From NCBI RefSeq assembly GCF_023101765.2, contig NC_064236.1:20513571-20577570 (forward strand): a stretch of DNA of 64,000 bases, in the 5' to 3' direction. The translations under genes and the position numbers were made by a program. The stretch comes from Spodoptera frugiperda (Eukaryota > Arthropoda > Insecta > Lepidoptera > Noctuidae). The notes beneath the pieces were generated by a model. The model was given only the letters and a program-made list of their open reading frames with translations, did not search any database and had not been told where the DNA came from. How positions within the stretch are numbered: the first letter of the stretch is position 1; each line of letters starts with the position of its first letter. Positions 36,587 through 49,351 of the stretch are shown piece by piece.

Positions 36587-39500
36587 TTAGTTTATTACAC
36601 ACGTAAAATTCTAAAGTTTATTGCAATAATCAAATTCTACTAAACGGGTATTAATAAGGTTAATAATTAATAAGGTTTCAATACTATCTTAAGTGGTTCA
36701 TGTGTGATCTGATGACAGATATACGTCGGTGGGTACATACCATACATATAAAGCCCGCGCGTTTTCCCGGCTTTATGTCTTCATTACCAATAACAGAGAT
36801 AAATCGGTCATCATTTGGTAAACAAGTTATAATTATGTGATAATTACGATGGAGTTGGTGATCCCACATACAATCCCTTACATCTATTGCTGTCTCGCAA
36901 AATAATCTTACTCTTACCTCCATGTGTGTGGGTCCGTGATCCGATGCAAAAGACGGCACATAACTATCCCTTATCACCCACAATACTCCAGCAATCAAAT
37001 CGTAAAATGAGATTAATACACTTACACACAAACTCTTCGTACCACAATTTGCTGAGTATACAGTTCAGACCACACTAAGAAGCTGACAACAAACTGACAG
37101 CACCACCTTATTGCTTACACGATAAGGTTGAATCTCGAGCAAGGTATCTTTTGAGAACAGCATAGATAAAGTTGAAATAAAGCATAGCAGATAATACGTC
37201 TAATACAATTAGTTGCATGGGCAAGGTTTCCGCGGTGAAGAAGCCAGTTTATCATTGCCCTGGGCGCGGAGAAGGCAGCGCTCGTGACCATGGCTCAAGG
37301 TAAGGGAACCACAATTTCAATACTACGTCCACACAGGCTCACCAAGCTACTCTAAAGCGACTTTCTTCAGACATTTTCAATTCTAACAATTTCTAATAAA
37401 GTGGAAAATGGAGTGGAAAGAGACGAATCGGGTATTTTTTTTTTTTTTTTTTTTTGTTGACGTATTCTTAGTTCCTACTACTAATATAATCTATTGTAAA
37501 TGAACTGTAATTACTAAGACCTATGCTCTGCGACATTTCCTAAACGACGAACGATGTTCAATTGGTAGTTATTGACGTTAATTGATAAACTAAGTATGCA
37601 GTTGTTTCCTTGTTGCATACAAACTATGAACAATAGCAGACTGTACTATATGGAGTACATAATTATTGTGTAGGTACCTGTAGGTGGCATGGTGGACTGT
37701 TTGTACAGTTGCTGCACCGCAAGGTCTGCTTCAGTTACTTCCGTTTCGAATACATTACATTCGATACACGTTTCAGTGGTACCACCACAATACCACCTGT
37801 CTTACACAAACATACACGTGAATATGTAAAATATTGTTGTGTCTCTTTTCTCGTTCTCTCATTTTTATATCACAATCTAACTTCTACAATATGCATGTTA
37901 CAAGCATCAGACTTTCTAACTCTTAACAACTGTCAATGATATCATGAAAATCCATCTCCACTTCAGTCTGGTCCAGACTTCAAAAGTCAGTCACCACAAG
38001 TCAAGTCAGTCATATCTGCACAAAGTTCAGAAGACAATGCCATATATGTATAACTATAACTGAAAAATAACCTATTTGCTAATAAAATAACACTGAAGGT
38101 ATTTGTCCCTCCATTACAAATTACTTCTGGACACTTCTCCCTTAAAAATACTCATAAACACAAATACTCGTCACTCAGCACATCGCCCATATCGTTGAGT
38201 TAGTCAAGCAGAATATTTTAATTCACAATCTAAGTCAGTGCTCAACATTCGTAGTGGAAACGTTTTACGACCGACAACAATTGTACAAAGTTGTAACTGT
38301 ATTATATTATTAACTGTATTATATTATGTCAGTAAATATTTCACATTCCGTATCTCAATTTGTGATAGAGTTACGTTGGTTAGGTTCGGTGCGCACGAGT
38401 GGCTGAGAGGCGAATCATGCGCATTGCACGACAAGTATTAGGCCCACTTCAATGGTCAGTCCAACTGTGGTCTAGTAAACACGTATTCCTAAAACCTACT
38501 AAACTAAGCTCAAATGTCATGCAGACGTAAATCTAGACGTACTACCATTTTAGATGTGTAAAGTGTGTCAAAGTCAAAGTATTAGGTAATGTTGAAGTTA
38601 TTAATGTATATTCTGTGTTAATGTTACAAAATGATATTAGAATACCTACATAGCCACTTTCGATCGGGGATTCCACGATGGGTATGACGCACGCAGAACC
38701 CGCAGCCTCGCGGTGCCGGATCCTTCATCACGACTATTGCGCGTAATGCTAATGCACTTGTTCCATACATTTTTATTTATTTGTATGTAGGTACCAGTTT
38801 GCCCGTCCATGTGATGTGGGTTTCCGCCTCCTAGACAGAATTCCCCCGAGCCAACAATTACAAATTCCGCGATGAGTTACTCTGGAAGCTTCATTCATTA
38901 TCCTGTAATGAAAGTGAAAATACACACTACCTTAATCCTGCCTAGCTCCACGAGTTTAATTGAAAGATTTGATAATTATGTTAGATCTTAGTTCTGGCAG
39001 AATCCTCGATCAATCCAGTTTCTAATTAAAGATCAATACGTATTTACTTAATTTTAACTAGTTACAAAAATATTACCAGAGATATGTCTAACCGCAGCAC
39101 TCTGTCCTTATGAATTGTTTTCGAAACAAAATCTATACTAAGGACAAGTTTAAGAAATCATTAAATGTCTCTGAGTGGGGTTGTAACTCGCATAAACTTA
39201 CAAGTAAGAAACCAACACGACTTGACTGACTTTGGAACGGATTCGATTCTTTTGGAACATAACATTACTTAATTAATACAGGTATTTCCAGATAGCGAAA
39301 CCATAGCGCGATCTATCTTTGAAAACTTTGTACCGTCGCACCATTTTTTTTACATGTTAAAAAGGTATCTTACTCCTTTAGGGAACTAGTAACTTAGTCA
39401 TGATGTAAAGGTAAAGTCGACATTACGAACCAAGCCAGTGTATCCTCAGCTTTAAGGCGTGTTTATGATTTTATCAGAATATCTCGCAGAGATAAACAAT

Positions 39501-40109
39501 GTAGAACAAGGCGACAATAAGGTCCTTATCGCACCAAAACAAATGTTGACAGATTCGTATTTAATGCTTTGCTCAGCTACGTTTGTTTTAATTTAATTAA
39601 TACCAGTAATTGATCTAGCTCGCTATCATATTTACAAAGGACGGGAAGCAAAGGGTTAAAGTAAATTGCTGGAGTGGGGCACGAGGTATGGACGCAAATT
39701 ATTTGATAACGACGGCTGGGAACGGAGGCAGTGTACTACGTACTAAACAATTTCACTCGTAAAATAACTATTAAAAATCGATAGATACAGGTACCACACG
39801 TTACCACTGTTACGTACCACTGTTCTGTTCATTTTCATTGATGTGGAAAAGGAAAACGTTTTGACTTCGATAGCAACCGTGGCATCGTCACGAACATGTG
39901 ATGCCGACATATTCCATACTTTCACGCTGCAAAACATCATGTATTAAATACACATCTGTTATTTGACTCGTTTAAATAAGTTACAGTTGTACATGTTCCA
40001 TCCATTAGATCACTCATATTCTTAGTATTAGAATAAGTTACAAAATGTGTATCAGGTTCAGCATATTTTAAATATACGTACGTCAAGGATTACCGCGGAT
40101 TATTTGGTT
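36587..40109. other. Intergenic DNA with one weak first-exon candidate
   Basis: This is mostly AT-rich and gene-free. A T-run at 37,435-37,455 may be the tail of a minus-strand retroposed piece. At 37,290 ATG GCT CAA G is followed by gtaagg at 37,300, with accATGg context; this could be a three-codon start exon, but nothing downstream supports it. A short word repeated at 39,296 and 46,021 (gaaaccatagcgcgatct) marks another shared repeat. Confidence 0.35.
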
Positions 40110-40430
40110 AATCTTTTTTTTATGAGACATGCCGGTAATCGAGCAGATGTATTACCTGATGGTAAGCAATCGTCGCCGCCCATGGACACTTGAAACACCA
40201 GAGGCTTTACAAGTGCGTTACCGGCTTTTTGGGAGTTAGGAATTTAAGGGTTGTTGTTCGGGAATGGGGATGGGGAAGATTGGGAAGGGGTAATTGGGCC
40301 TCCGGTAACCTCACTCACACAACGAAACGCAAGCGTTGTTTCACGTCGGTTTTCTGCTCGGCCGTGGTATTACTCCGGTCGAGCCGGCCCATTCGTGCCG
40401 ACGCATGGCTCTCCCACACTTAAAACAGGT
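40110..40430 (+). repeat. Interspersed repeat, copy 1
   Basis: About 320 bp, similar along its length to 42,962-43,265 in the same orientation. Shared blocks include cctgatggtaagcaatcg, the segment around aacctcactcacacaacg, and cgagccggcc...tctcccacactta. This block is familiar as a widespread lepidopteran repeat, perhaps the tail of a LINE; I do not assign a family. Confidence 0.7.
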
Positions 40431-41054
40431 CAAGGTCACAGAAGGAAAGTTTCTAGAGAGAAGTCGAAATTTAGAGATAGATGTAAGTAGTTTCCTGTAA
40501 TTGGCATTGATAAAACAAAGCGGACTGAGGACGGAGTGACGGCCGCCATGCTGTCAGCTGTTACCATCGCAATTAGACATATCAAAAGTTGGTACTTTAT
40601 TGTTCTGTTATCAACGGCCTCGCCCGCAGTGTCTCTGCCCGGCTCCTTGGTGACACGCCGTAATTAATTGCCTCTATGATACGCCGGTAAAAGTTGTTAA
40701 TGAGCCGCTTCGGGTGTTTTATTACTACGTTGTGTCGTTTAATTGGAAAGTAGTTCACTGTGCCATGATTGCGACACTTCCCAAAATACTGTTTATGGAA
40801 GATAGTGAGGAGTCTAGAATGTTACACTAGAATGCCAGGTGGCTACTTAGACTTTTGCTTTAGTCAAAAGGAAAAGCGAATCATCAGATTAGGAGTCGAC
40901 TATTCTGGGCTGAGATCCTTAGAAAACATAATAGTAAAAAAACTAAAAACAAATAAAATATAAAAAAGAACATAACAAAACATAACCCTTCCTTGGCAGT
41001 CGGGTAAAAATATAACTAATATAAGTCACATGTTACTTGCTCACTGATACTTGC

Positions 41055-41190
41055 AGGATAGAAGTCGGTGCCACAAGTTTTAAACAAAATTATTCATTAA
41101 AACGAATAAATACGTTGTATTAAGCTATTACAAATGTTGTTACTGTTAAGTTATATTATGTTATGTGCTTGTGGCAGCGACTTCTATCCT
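41055..41190. mobile_element. Small inverted-repeat element
   Basis: The ends aggatagaagtcg[g/c]tgccacaag are inverted copies over 23 bases with one mismatch and enclose about 90 bp. I could not define a target-site duplication, so the class is open. Confidence 0.65.
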
Positions 41191-41460
41191 ACCGGTGGGT
41201 GGATAACCAAACGGTACATAATTTTGACTTAAAATATATATTTTTTTTACTTTTTAGTTTTTACCTTTTGTTACATTTTTGTTTTTGTAAGTAGGTTTTT
41301 AAACGCAATTTTCTTTTTTCTTACTTTTCTGTTTAGTATAAGGCTAAGTATACAGACTCGATATACTTTGTATAATCCACGTAGGTGCAAAATCCTCTTT
41401 AGTATCAATTATTCAAGCCTAAAGAGGGAACTCTTTTGGCTTTGGCTCTAATCGCGTAAC

Positions 41461-41480
41461 ATATATATATATATATATAT
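41461..41480. repeat. (AT)n microsatellite
   Basis: Ten uninterrupted AT units followed by gtac. A simple repeat. Confidence 0.95.
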
Positions 41481-42961
41481 GTACAAAAAAAGAAACATTC
41501 AGTGAAATTGGCAACCTCCTCCTTTTTGGGGAAGCCGGTTAAAAACACAACGCAGTCGATAACGGACAAAAATGCTTTGTTCACTCAAAAGAACTAAATC
41601 TCAAATAGGAGAACCCATTGTTATACGTACCTACATATATAATTAATTGTGATTGTTTTTGTTAAGCCTCTCCTACTCGTACCTAATATTGGTACCTAGT
41701 CTATGTAGACAGTTTAATATAATACAAATTGCCTTACAAGAAGTAATTAAGAAATGCGTGTAGTTGGTACCACACAGCTACATGTGTGTGTGTCAGGTTA
41801 ACTCAGTGACACTTTTTGTTGCCAAAATGGAGTCACGTACCGCCGCGACGCACTGTCTGGCGAATGGACAGGTTAGGAACTTAGTGTGCTACTGCAGTAA
41901 CTCATTAACCGCTTGTCGAATGATCGCAAGTGTAACCACTGAGCATAGGGACATAGAATCTCAGGTGAAACTGAAGACTTTTCTACCTTCTTTTTTTACT
42001 CCCTTTTTATTCAGGGCCAGCACTCCTGGTGCATTTCCGCCGTAAGGGCATTTGGATCATATCCAGATAGCTGGTGTTCGCTCTCACCCCCATCAAATGG
42101 GATTCATTACAAAAACCGGAATTTATGTAGGCACAATGCTCTGCAGATACTTTCGTCATTGTTAAACCGATTTTTTTATTCTTATTCAGGATTCAAAGTC
42201 AAAGTCAAAGTCATTCAATTTGTAGTATGCTAGTCTACACATCGTTTTTTTAATACATAATTAAAATTGTCTTTCATTTAGGTGTTTTATTTCATATATT
42301 ATTATATTATATTATGATTATATTATGTAACATGTTTAGTTTCACAGACCCGCTGATTTACCCCTAATGATTGGACTGGGTTAAGCCACCATAAAAAGTC
42401 TCTGAATACAGCGATAAGACCTCTATAACTCTGTAAACACAATTGACCTGCGATCTTGTACATGTTGAAAAAGCCTTTCATAATTTCAAAAGATCCCAAA
42501 ATGGTAAAAGCTTAACCGGCCGAAACTAGGATGTTTATCGCACAACATCTTCAGACTCCGTTATATGCTACGAATATATCAATAGATACGTATGCGTATA
42601 TATGTATTACTGTCATAATGTCGTTTACTTTAACAAACGTGCTAATAACTGAACTAACACTCCCACTGACACCTGGACTACCATTCACCAAAAGTGTTGA
42701 CAACAATTCAGAAACATATAACATTTACTTATTTACCTATATGTTGCCATAAACCTGTTTCTACATTATAGGTACATAGTAATAGTCTTTTTTCTAATAT
42801 TTTTTTTTCCTTAAAACCGGCTATTGGATATTATTAAGTAATAATATATCAATGTTTTCTTAGAATTCCACTCTATATGTTTATGTTTATGGCTCTATAT
42901 GTTTCACATAAGTTGCACTAGTGTAAACTGTACAGAGAAACTCCTCGACTCGTGTATATTT
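41481..42961. other. Intergenic DNA
   Basis: No gene recognised. A (caaagt)n-like tract is at 42,193-42,212. Several open frames (41,764-42,045; 42,531-42,752) lack any domain or splice context. The segment 42,010-42,120 resembles a dispersed repeat but I cannot name it. Confidence 0.35.
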
Positions 42962-43265
42962 TTTTATGGTATTAGCCGGTAAATGAGCAGAAAGATCACC
43001 TGATGGTAAGCAATCGCCCCCCCCCCCCCCACGTCCACCCCAGAGACGTTACAGGTGCGTAGCCGGTCCTTTGGGGGTTAGGAATTTAACGGTTGTGGGA
43101 GAATCGGGGATTGGGAAGGAAGTAATTGGAACTCCGGTAACCTCACTCACACAACGAAATAGGTACAACGCAAGCTTTGTTTCACGTCGGTTTTCTGTGA
43201 GGCCGTGGTGTCACACGGGTCGAGCCGGCCTATTCGTGCCGAAGCATAGCTCTCCCACACTTACT
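42962..43265 (+). repeat. Interspersed repeat, copy 2
   Basis: This matches 40,110-40,430 in the same orientation. A run of cytosines at 43,017-43,030 interrupts it. Confidence 0.7.
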
Positions 43266-43649
43266 TGAAATAAACAACAACTTTTAACATATTGTTTATT
43301 CATATTGTTTTCTTAATATTACTAAAGATAAAACCCAAATACAATATGCAACGGTTTAAATGTAGATACTTACTATACTATTAAATAAGTGCTTTGCGTA
43401 TCTCAGTATATAGGTATGTACGAGATACACTAAAAAATAAATGATTAGTTAAGTAATTATCTTTAAATAGGTTGCTGTCTCTGAGCCGTAAGATTGGTCT
43501 ATGACTAATGTAATTTTATTTAAATACTAGCTGTGCCCGCGACTTCGTCCGCGTGGAGTAGTTGTTTTGGGCATAATATTTATTTTTGGAAACAACCTCC
43601 TCAGCTTTTTAAATTATAGTCATTTTATGTTATTATTTCAGACATTTAG

Positions 43650-43797
43650 TTTTTAGAGAATCAGGATTTGACATTAACATATAATGATGATATATACAAT
43701 GATGGACTAATCTTAATTGAAGATAAAATTTATGAGATTTGCGATAAATCACTAACCGATTTTGGGCTTCCTGTATCGAAAAGGATTAATTCACTTA
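43650..43797 (+). pseudogene. Helitron helicase C-terminal fragment
   Basis: An open frame without a start codon, reading ENQDLTLTYNDDIYNDGLIL then IEDKIYEICDKSLTDFGLP. The pattern (LTYN..IYN.ALI.IEDK) is typical of the PIF1-type helicase part of insect Helitron proteins. Upstream it is closed by a TAG at 43,647. It abuts the tail of the opposite-strand N-terminal fragment, so the parent gene has been rearranged. Confidence 0.7.
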
Positions 43798-43983
43798 ATC
43801 ATCTGGATCCGTTAGAAATAGCGAACGTTCTATGATCGATTCATTAGCACGGTTTTGTTCACTGATTGCCCGTTGAGTAGCCAACCTAAGCATATTTTCG
43901 TCCTCTGTTTCATTGCTGCGCGAAACTCGCAGCCGCTTTGCATTAGCAGTCTGCCGAGAAAGCTGAGATCTTTTTCTAGGCAT
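43795..43983 (-). pseudogene. Helitron protein N-terminal fragment
   Basis: A 62-codon frame starting MPRKRSQLSRQTANAKRLRV and continuing with a charged RSNETEDENMLRLATQR segment, as at the start of insect Helitron Rep/helicase proteins. It stops at 43,795 long before any Rep domain. I chose the internal ATG at 43,983 rather than the upstream one at 44,136 because only from there does the family-like sequence begin. Confidence 0.55.
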
Positions 43984-44132
43984 TATAGTGACGAAAAAAG
44001 AACGTAGGAATGAAAACTTAACCAAACCGTAACTCGTAATCAAGAAAAAAAAAACAAAAGTAAAGTAAATAATTACCCTAATTATTTTTACCTGTATTTT
44101 GTACTTATGAAAATCTAATAAAATATAATATG

Positions 44133-44600
44133 TCAAAAGAATAACCGTATAACTATAACTGTATGCTTAAACTAAAACCTATGTCAAAAGAATAACCGTA
44201 CTTATAACTATAACTGTATGCTTAAACTAAAACCTTACCTAATAAGAATATTTATGTAGATAACACCAATTTACGGGTATTATATACAACAAAAAAAATG
44301 TTAATTATTGCTAAATTATTAGAAACAAAATTCTATCATTAAAACAATCAATACTATAAAGAAAGCTATGAAACCTACTTATAATTAATTATTATCTACA
44401 TCAAAACTAAAAATGTGTTAATAATTGTGAAATTATTAGAACCAATTGCAAAATTATTAGAAACAAAATACTATCCTTAAAACAAACAATACTATAAAGA
44501 AAGCTATGACACCTACTTATAATTAATTATTATCTACATTAAAACTAAAAAAGTGTTAATAATTGTGAAATTATTAGAACCAAAATATTATCTTTAAAAC
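44133..44600. repeat. AT-rich tandem repeats inside the Helitron
   Basis: First, a 50-60-bp unit (around tcaaaagaataaccgt and gtatgcttaaactaaaacct) occurs twice at 44,133-44,235. Then a unit beginning gttaat[t/a]attg with the block actataaagaaagctatga recurs at 44,299, 44,416 and 44,555 (spacing 117 and 139). These are diverged minisatellite copies. Confidence 0.7.
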
Positions 44601-45389
44601 AAAATGAAATAGTATTTAAAAAGTATCAATACACGACGATATTATATCGCAGAAACAAATAACGCTGCATACAACTGTTCAGAAGGGAGCCGACCGCGCG
44701 TATGAGCCGCGCGGCATGGTACCTCGCTGAGCTAGGCTACACCCCCCTCTCCGCGTCGCTCGCACGCCACGCCTCTGCTCCTTGCAGCGACATGTTTTGA
44801 ACATCGTGCGGCGCGGGTGATTTTATGTCGGTGTTATTTTAAAATTGTAATATCTTTTAAGGTGTTCATTGAAATTAAATGACGTCAAAGACAATATTGT
44901 TCACAATTAAATACTCTTAATCAATAAGATATTTATTTGGATAAAGATTAATATTATTACGTTGTTACAACGCTTACAAATAATGCATTAAATTCGACCA
45001 TATTTGATTACCCTAAAAACGGTTCTAATAAGGTAACCTTAAAAGATAGACATATACTGTCGCGGACTTTTTTTTAGATCATTTTAAGAGGAATAATTCT
45101 TTCATACATATATTTTTCGTATCTTGAACCGTTTTCGCAGCGCACGCAATAGAAGCCCTGAAGAATGAATAATTTTCCCCGTTTTGTCCACATTTTTCGT
45201 TATTAATTCGCCCCTTATAGTTGCAGCGTGATGTTATATAGCCTATAGCCTTCCTCGATAAACGCACTATTCAACACAAAAAGAATTATTCAAATCGGAC
45301 CAGTAGTTCCGGAGATTAGCGCGTTCAAACAAACAAACAAACAATCAAACAATCAAACAAACTCTTCAGCTTTATAATATTAGTATAGA

Positions 45390-46740
45390 CTAGCTTTTGC
45401 CCGCGACTTCGTTCGCGTGGAATAGTGACTTCCGGCAAATTTTTGGTTTTAACCACATAGTTCTCGATCTCGCGGGATCTCTTCAAAAATGAGATGTGGA
45501 AGATATTCCAGGGAACTCTTCAAAAATCAACATAATGAGCTCTGCGTTTGAATTTAATAGATGTATACTCACTTAGGGCATTGAAAAAATAGTTTAAAAA
45601 CGGACTTAAACTAACTTAAAACTAAAGAAAGCTACGAATTACGAATTTATAACAATTAAAAAAGAAACTATATTACAACCTATTCTCTATGCTATAATAA
45701 CCAAGCTTAAACTAAATAATTTAAAAGAAACGACTTAAATCTAATCTAATTAATTTATAAATTAGACTTACAATTTTATTAAAAAAACTAACTACAGTAA
45801 CTACTAATAATCGATATCAAACTAAACCTACGTTAAATATTTTAACCAAAAAACCAGGAAAACCCAACAAATAAACTTATTAATTGACAAATACAACGAA
45901 ACCAATTTAGAATATACGAAACAGCAGGACCACTACAGACAAATAATCATACGACTGATAATACACTTTTTCTACGATAGTACCGAAGCGCTCGGCCGAT
46001 ACCCAACCAAATGAATGTAACGAAACCATAGCGCGATCTATTTCGATCCCAACGCCATCTATCGAGGATAAAGACAACTTGGATTATTTATTTATACTCC
46101 GTTCGGGCATTTCCTTTGTACTAAAAGTTTAATTATATTGATATTATTTTTTTCATACCTTTTTACTATTTATTTACTTTTTTCGATGAATTAAAACAAT
46201 AACATGAACCGAAGTCGTGTAACGATCGACATAGAATTATTATAAATAATTTATTTCTTATTTTTATTTTTTGATTTTTGAAATAAAAATATATCTATGT
46301 CCTTTCTAAGGTTCTAAACTATATCTGTACCAAATTTCAACCAAATCCGTCAAATAGTTGCGGAGATTAATGGTATAAGCATAAATGTTCGACGTGATTC
46401 TTTAATTTGACATAACTTTTTTATTTATGAAGGATTGACATGAAACAAAGCTAAATGTAAATTTAAGCATCCCACAATATATTCGTGAAAACCGCATCCA
46501 ACTCGGATCAGCCGTTTCTGAGATTAGCGCGCACAGACGAACAGACAAACAGACAAACAGACAAACAGACAAACAGACAAACAGACAAACAGACAAACAG
46601 ACAAACAGACAAACAGACAAAAAAAAAGTTAATTACATTTTTGGGTTCGACATCGACATAACAATAACCCCTGCTATTTTTTTTATTTTTATTTTCAATG
46701 TACAGACAGCACTTTTCTACGATTTTATTATATGTATAGA
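45390..46740 (-). mobile_element. Second Helitron, directly abutting the first
   Basis: On the plus strand it begins ctagcttttgcccgcgactt at 45,390, right after the last A of the first Helitron, and ends ttttattatatgtataga before a T at 46,741. It is 1,351 bp, non-coding, with an internal microsatellite. The first base follows the A^T rule if it inserted between the first element's final A and the host T. Confidence 0.65.
46536..46622. repeat. (ACAGACAA)n microsatellite
   Basis: About eleven units of an 8-bp repeat inside the second Helitron. It produces spurious Val/Cys/Leu-rich open frames on the minus strand. Confidence 0.95.
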
Positions 46741-47689
46741 TCAAAGGTTCCACGATGACAATGCGTAGTCTCCAAGGTCGTCTAATGTTGCTTGTCTCGG
46801 CCGTGGTTGATACAATCAGAGAAACTTCCCGATGTCCTTGAATCTTTGACAACGCAAATTGTCAAAATGATAAAAATTTACAACACTGCGTCGTGTTCTT
46901 GGTTAAAAATAGGTACTTACATCATATCGACTTATCTCTACATTATTCTAAAATAATTAATCAATGTTGGGACTGACGCTGTTATATTTTTGTGCCATCT
47001 TTATAAAAAAATACTTAAGTATGGTAATTGTAACGATCTAATCATGACTCGATAGAGACATCTCTTAACATAATTCGTGGAAAATAGTAGTTGTTGACCT
47101 TTCGATAAAAGTTAGAAATATTCCAATAGGCAACAAACAGTAACAAGTAAGTCCTTCGCAAAATAGAACAATTTTTTTCGTCTCTTATCTATATTGAGAT
47201 GTCTCTTTACTTTCTGCGCAGCTTCTAATAATACAATACTCCATTCGTCTGTTTGTTTATAATATCTAACATTATTGTATAAATACCTTGCTGGGTTTAA
47301 TTTACGGTTTTTCGAAAAACTCAATAGAAGCACGGAGTCTGTAAATGTGCCCGGTATATGGCAAGAGGCTCACCCTCTATTACATGATAACACAAATTAT
47401 TAAAAGTGGATGTACATTGTACAGTGATATTACCCCTTCGGAGATAAAAAAAGAAACTGACAACTGTCAGTTTTTTTCCTTCAATGTAAACTACGATAAA
47501 TCGCCATGTCGCGATGGCAAGGTAGAAACCAAATCACCACCTCTGCTCTTTCCGCGAGCGCATCGTAAGTGTCGACTAAAGGGCCACATATTTAAAAGAG
47601 ACAAGCCTCACTATCTCATAACCCTGATCCCTTACACTACGATCTCTAACCCGTTTTCCAGGGGTGGACAATTTGGCAAACCCATAACG
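46741..47689. other. Intergenic DNA
   Basis: No gene is recognised. A minus-strand frame at 47,112-47,333 and a plus-strand frame at 47,345-47,806 lack domains, and the latter runs into a dispersed repeat. Confidence 0.4.
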
Positions 47690-47965
47690 TCCCGCCTTTT
47701 ATCCCCGAAGGCTAAGGCAGAGGTGCAGCTGCACATTACGGCACGTAATGCCAATGTACACCCACTTTTCACCATGCATTATAAGTTCCATGTAATAAGG
47801 GGATGAGCCTATTGCAATAATTATATTGGGCACAATTCCAGACACCGTACTACTACTGAGAAATTTTCGAAACATCGGCAAAACCCCGCAATAGGTTTGG
47901 CCATTTTTTGTTAACCTTTATTCAGCAGTGGACCGTGGACGTCTTTTTGCTGTTGATGATGAATT
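47690..47965 (+). repeat. Lepidopteran dispersed repeat with LINE-like tail
   Basis: The block aaggcagaggtgcagctgca, cacccacttttcaccat, gggcacaattccagac and a tail of cagcagtggac...gatgatgaa is one I know as a common moth and butterfly repeat. The tail is typical of LINE 3' ends. No coding part is left. Confidence 0.55.
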
Positions 47966-49237
47966 TTGGTTAATTTGGTTGGTCCATATCCCCAGCCGTG
48001 GGCTCACACGGGCTGTTAATGAAAACCACAAACTGTCGAATTGTGTCCACTGCTATATAAATGCAAAACAATTTAGTCTTCGTCACTAATGACAATAATA
48101 TTAGAGATCTAACTAATGTAGTCTGTAATTAAGGAATGGGTACTGTTTCAATGTTTAGCCGTTGGTCTTTAAATAGTCCAGCATGTAATATAATCAGTCC
48201 AGAAGACAATCTAGAAGTAATACTTGTGACAAGAGATAAAACCGCTTAAAACATTAAAGAATATCGGTTGATGTCTGAATTTACTGATGGGTAGCAATTA
48301 GTGCTCATCAAGGAACCTGATACTTTGATTGACCCACAACTGCCACCGGCAACCAGTCGAACTTGTGTATACCGTTATTTCATTAACCAAAAATATAATA
48401 TACAAGATATCCTTTCACTGTATCGTGACTATGTGTCCCAGTGTCATCAGCAGTATCATATGTAGTACCAGCGACACTTGGCCTCTGCGATGGCCCTCCA
48501 TTGAGCTCGACTTTTTGCCATTTTTCTAATTCCGGCCCATTTAGGCGTTTACGGATATCGTCACTCAGTTTATAGCCAGACTTACAATACGTTAATTTAT
48601 TCGAGCGTAACGCAAGTACTGTCTACTAGAAAGTAATTAAGACAACTGTTTAAATAATTTGGTCGCTTTTTGATGAATGGTTACCATTTAATTTAGGTAT
48701 TTTAGAAATGATCCCATAATATTTAAATCTTGAACACAATAATTAGCAATTTCCCGAAATGTCATAAAAACTAGCAGTAATTAATTGTTGTGGATATAAT
48801 AATGAAGAATAATAGTGTCGGAGAGAACAGTTTTTTATCTATCAAGTAAAAACCGGCTCTCGGACCGAGCTGAGATTCACAGACACCAACGCTATATTTA
48901 GATAGGTTTGATTAATCTATTAGCTTACATTTGGCTATTACCTAGAAATTGTTTTTAACAAACACCTAGGATACAGGAATTGTATGGGAAGAAACATATA
49001 TTACGTGTAAGAGAAGACAATTCTCTAGCCATAAAATTAAAAAATTGCAGAAAATTTTGTGATATTCTGATATCTTATTGTGATTATTTAATCTTATCAC
49101 ATACACAGACAACATCCGAGATGTACACGAGCCAACGAACGTGTACCAAATAAAATGTTATCGCGAACATCTGAAAATTATGGACAGAACAAACAGACAG
49201 TTTTCAACTTTTATTTATAAGTTTTCCTGCGGACGAA
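47966..49237. other. Intergenic DNA upstream of the secreted-protein start exon
   Basis: I see no gene or named repeat. It probably holds the upstream regulatory region of the gene starting near 49,268. Confidence 0.4.
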
Positions 49238-49244
49238 TATAAAA
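49238..49244 (+). promoter_or_regulatory. TATA box
   Basis: TATAAAA lies 114 bases before the ATG at 49,352. A transcript start about 30 bases downstream (near 49,268, gctcaaatg) would give a 5' UTR of roughly 85 bases. TATA boxes of this kind are common in insect genes for abundantly expressed secreted proteins. Confidence 0.5.
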
Positions 49245-49351
49245 ACGGAGGTAATAGGTGGCGGCTCAAATGTGGACGATATCAAGCGCGTGACGACGTG
49301 CTCCGCGACAGACAAACAATATATTTTATGTAAACATCGGAGGGAGTGACA

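Larger units (their letters stand above)
43527..45389 (-). mobile_element. Helitron with helicase-gene fragments
   Basis: The plus strand reads A then CTAG at 43,527, with the hairpin end gcccgcgacttcgtccgcgt, and runs to ...ttagtataga at 45,389. In minus orientation this is TC...CTAG. It carries two pieces of a Helitron Rep/helicase gene on opposite strands (listed separately), a set of AT-rich tandem repeats, and a GC-rich block at 44,685-44,820. The T expected after 45,389 is displaced by a second Helitron that starts at 45,390. It is not autonomous in this form. Confidence 0.65.

Noticed and set aside
46402..46852. Minus-strand Val/Cys/Leu-rich open frames; similar at 61,198-61,404
   Set aside because: They are translations of the 8-bp and 4-bp microsatellites, not proteins.
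47345..47806. 153-codon plus-strand open frame
   Set aside because: Its second half lies in a dispersed non-coding repeat and the first half shows no domain.
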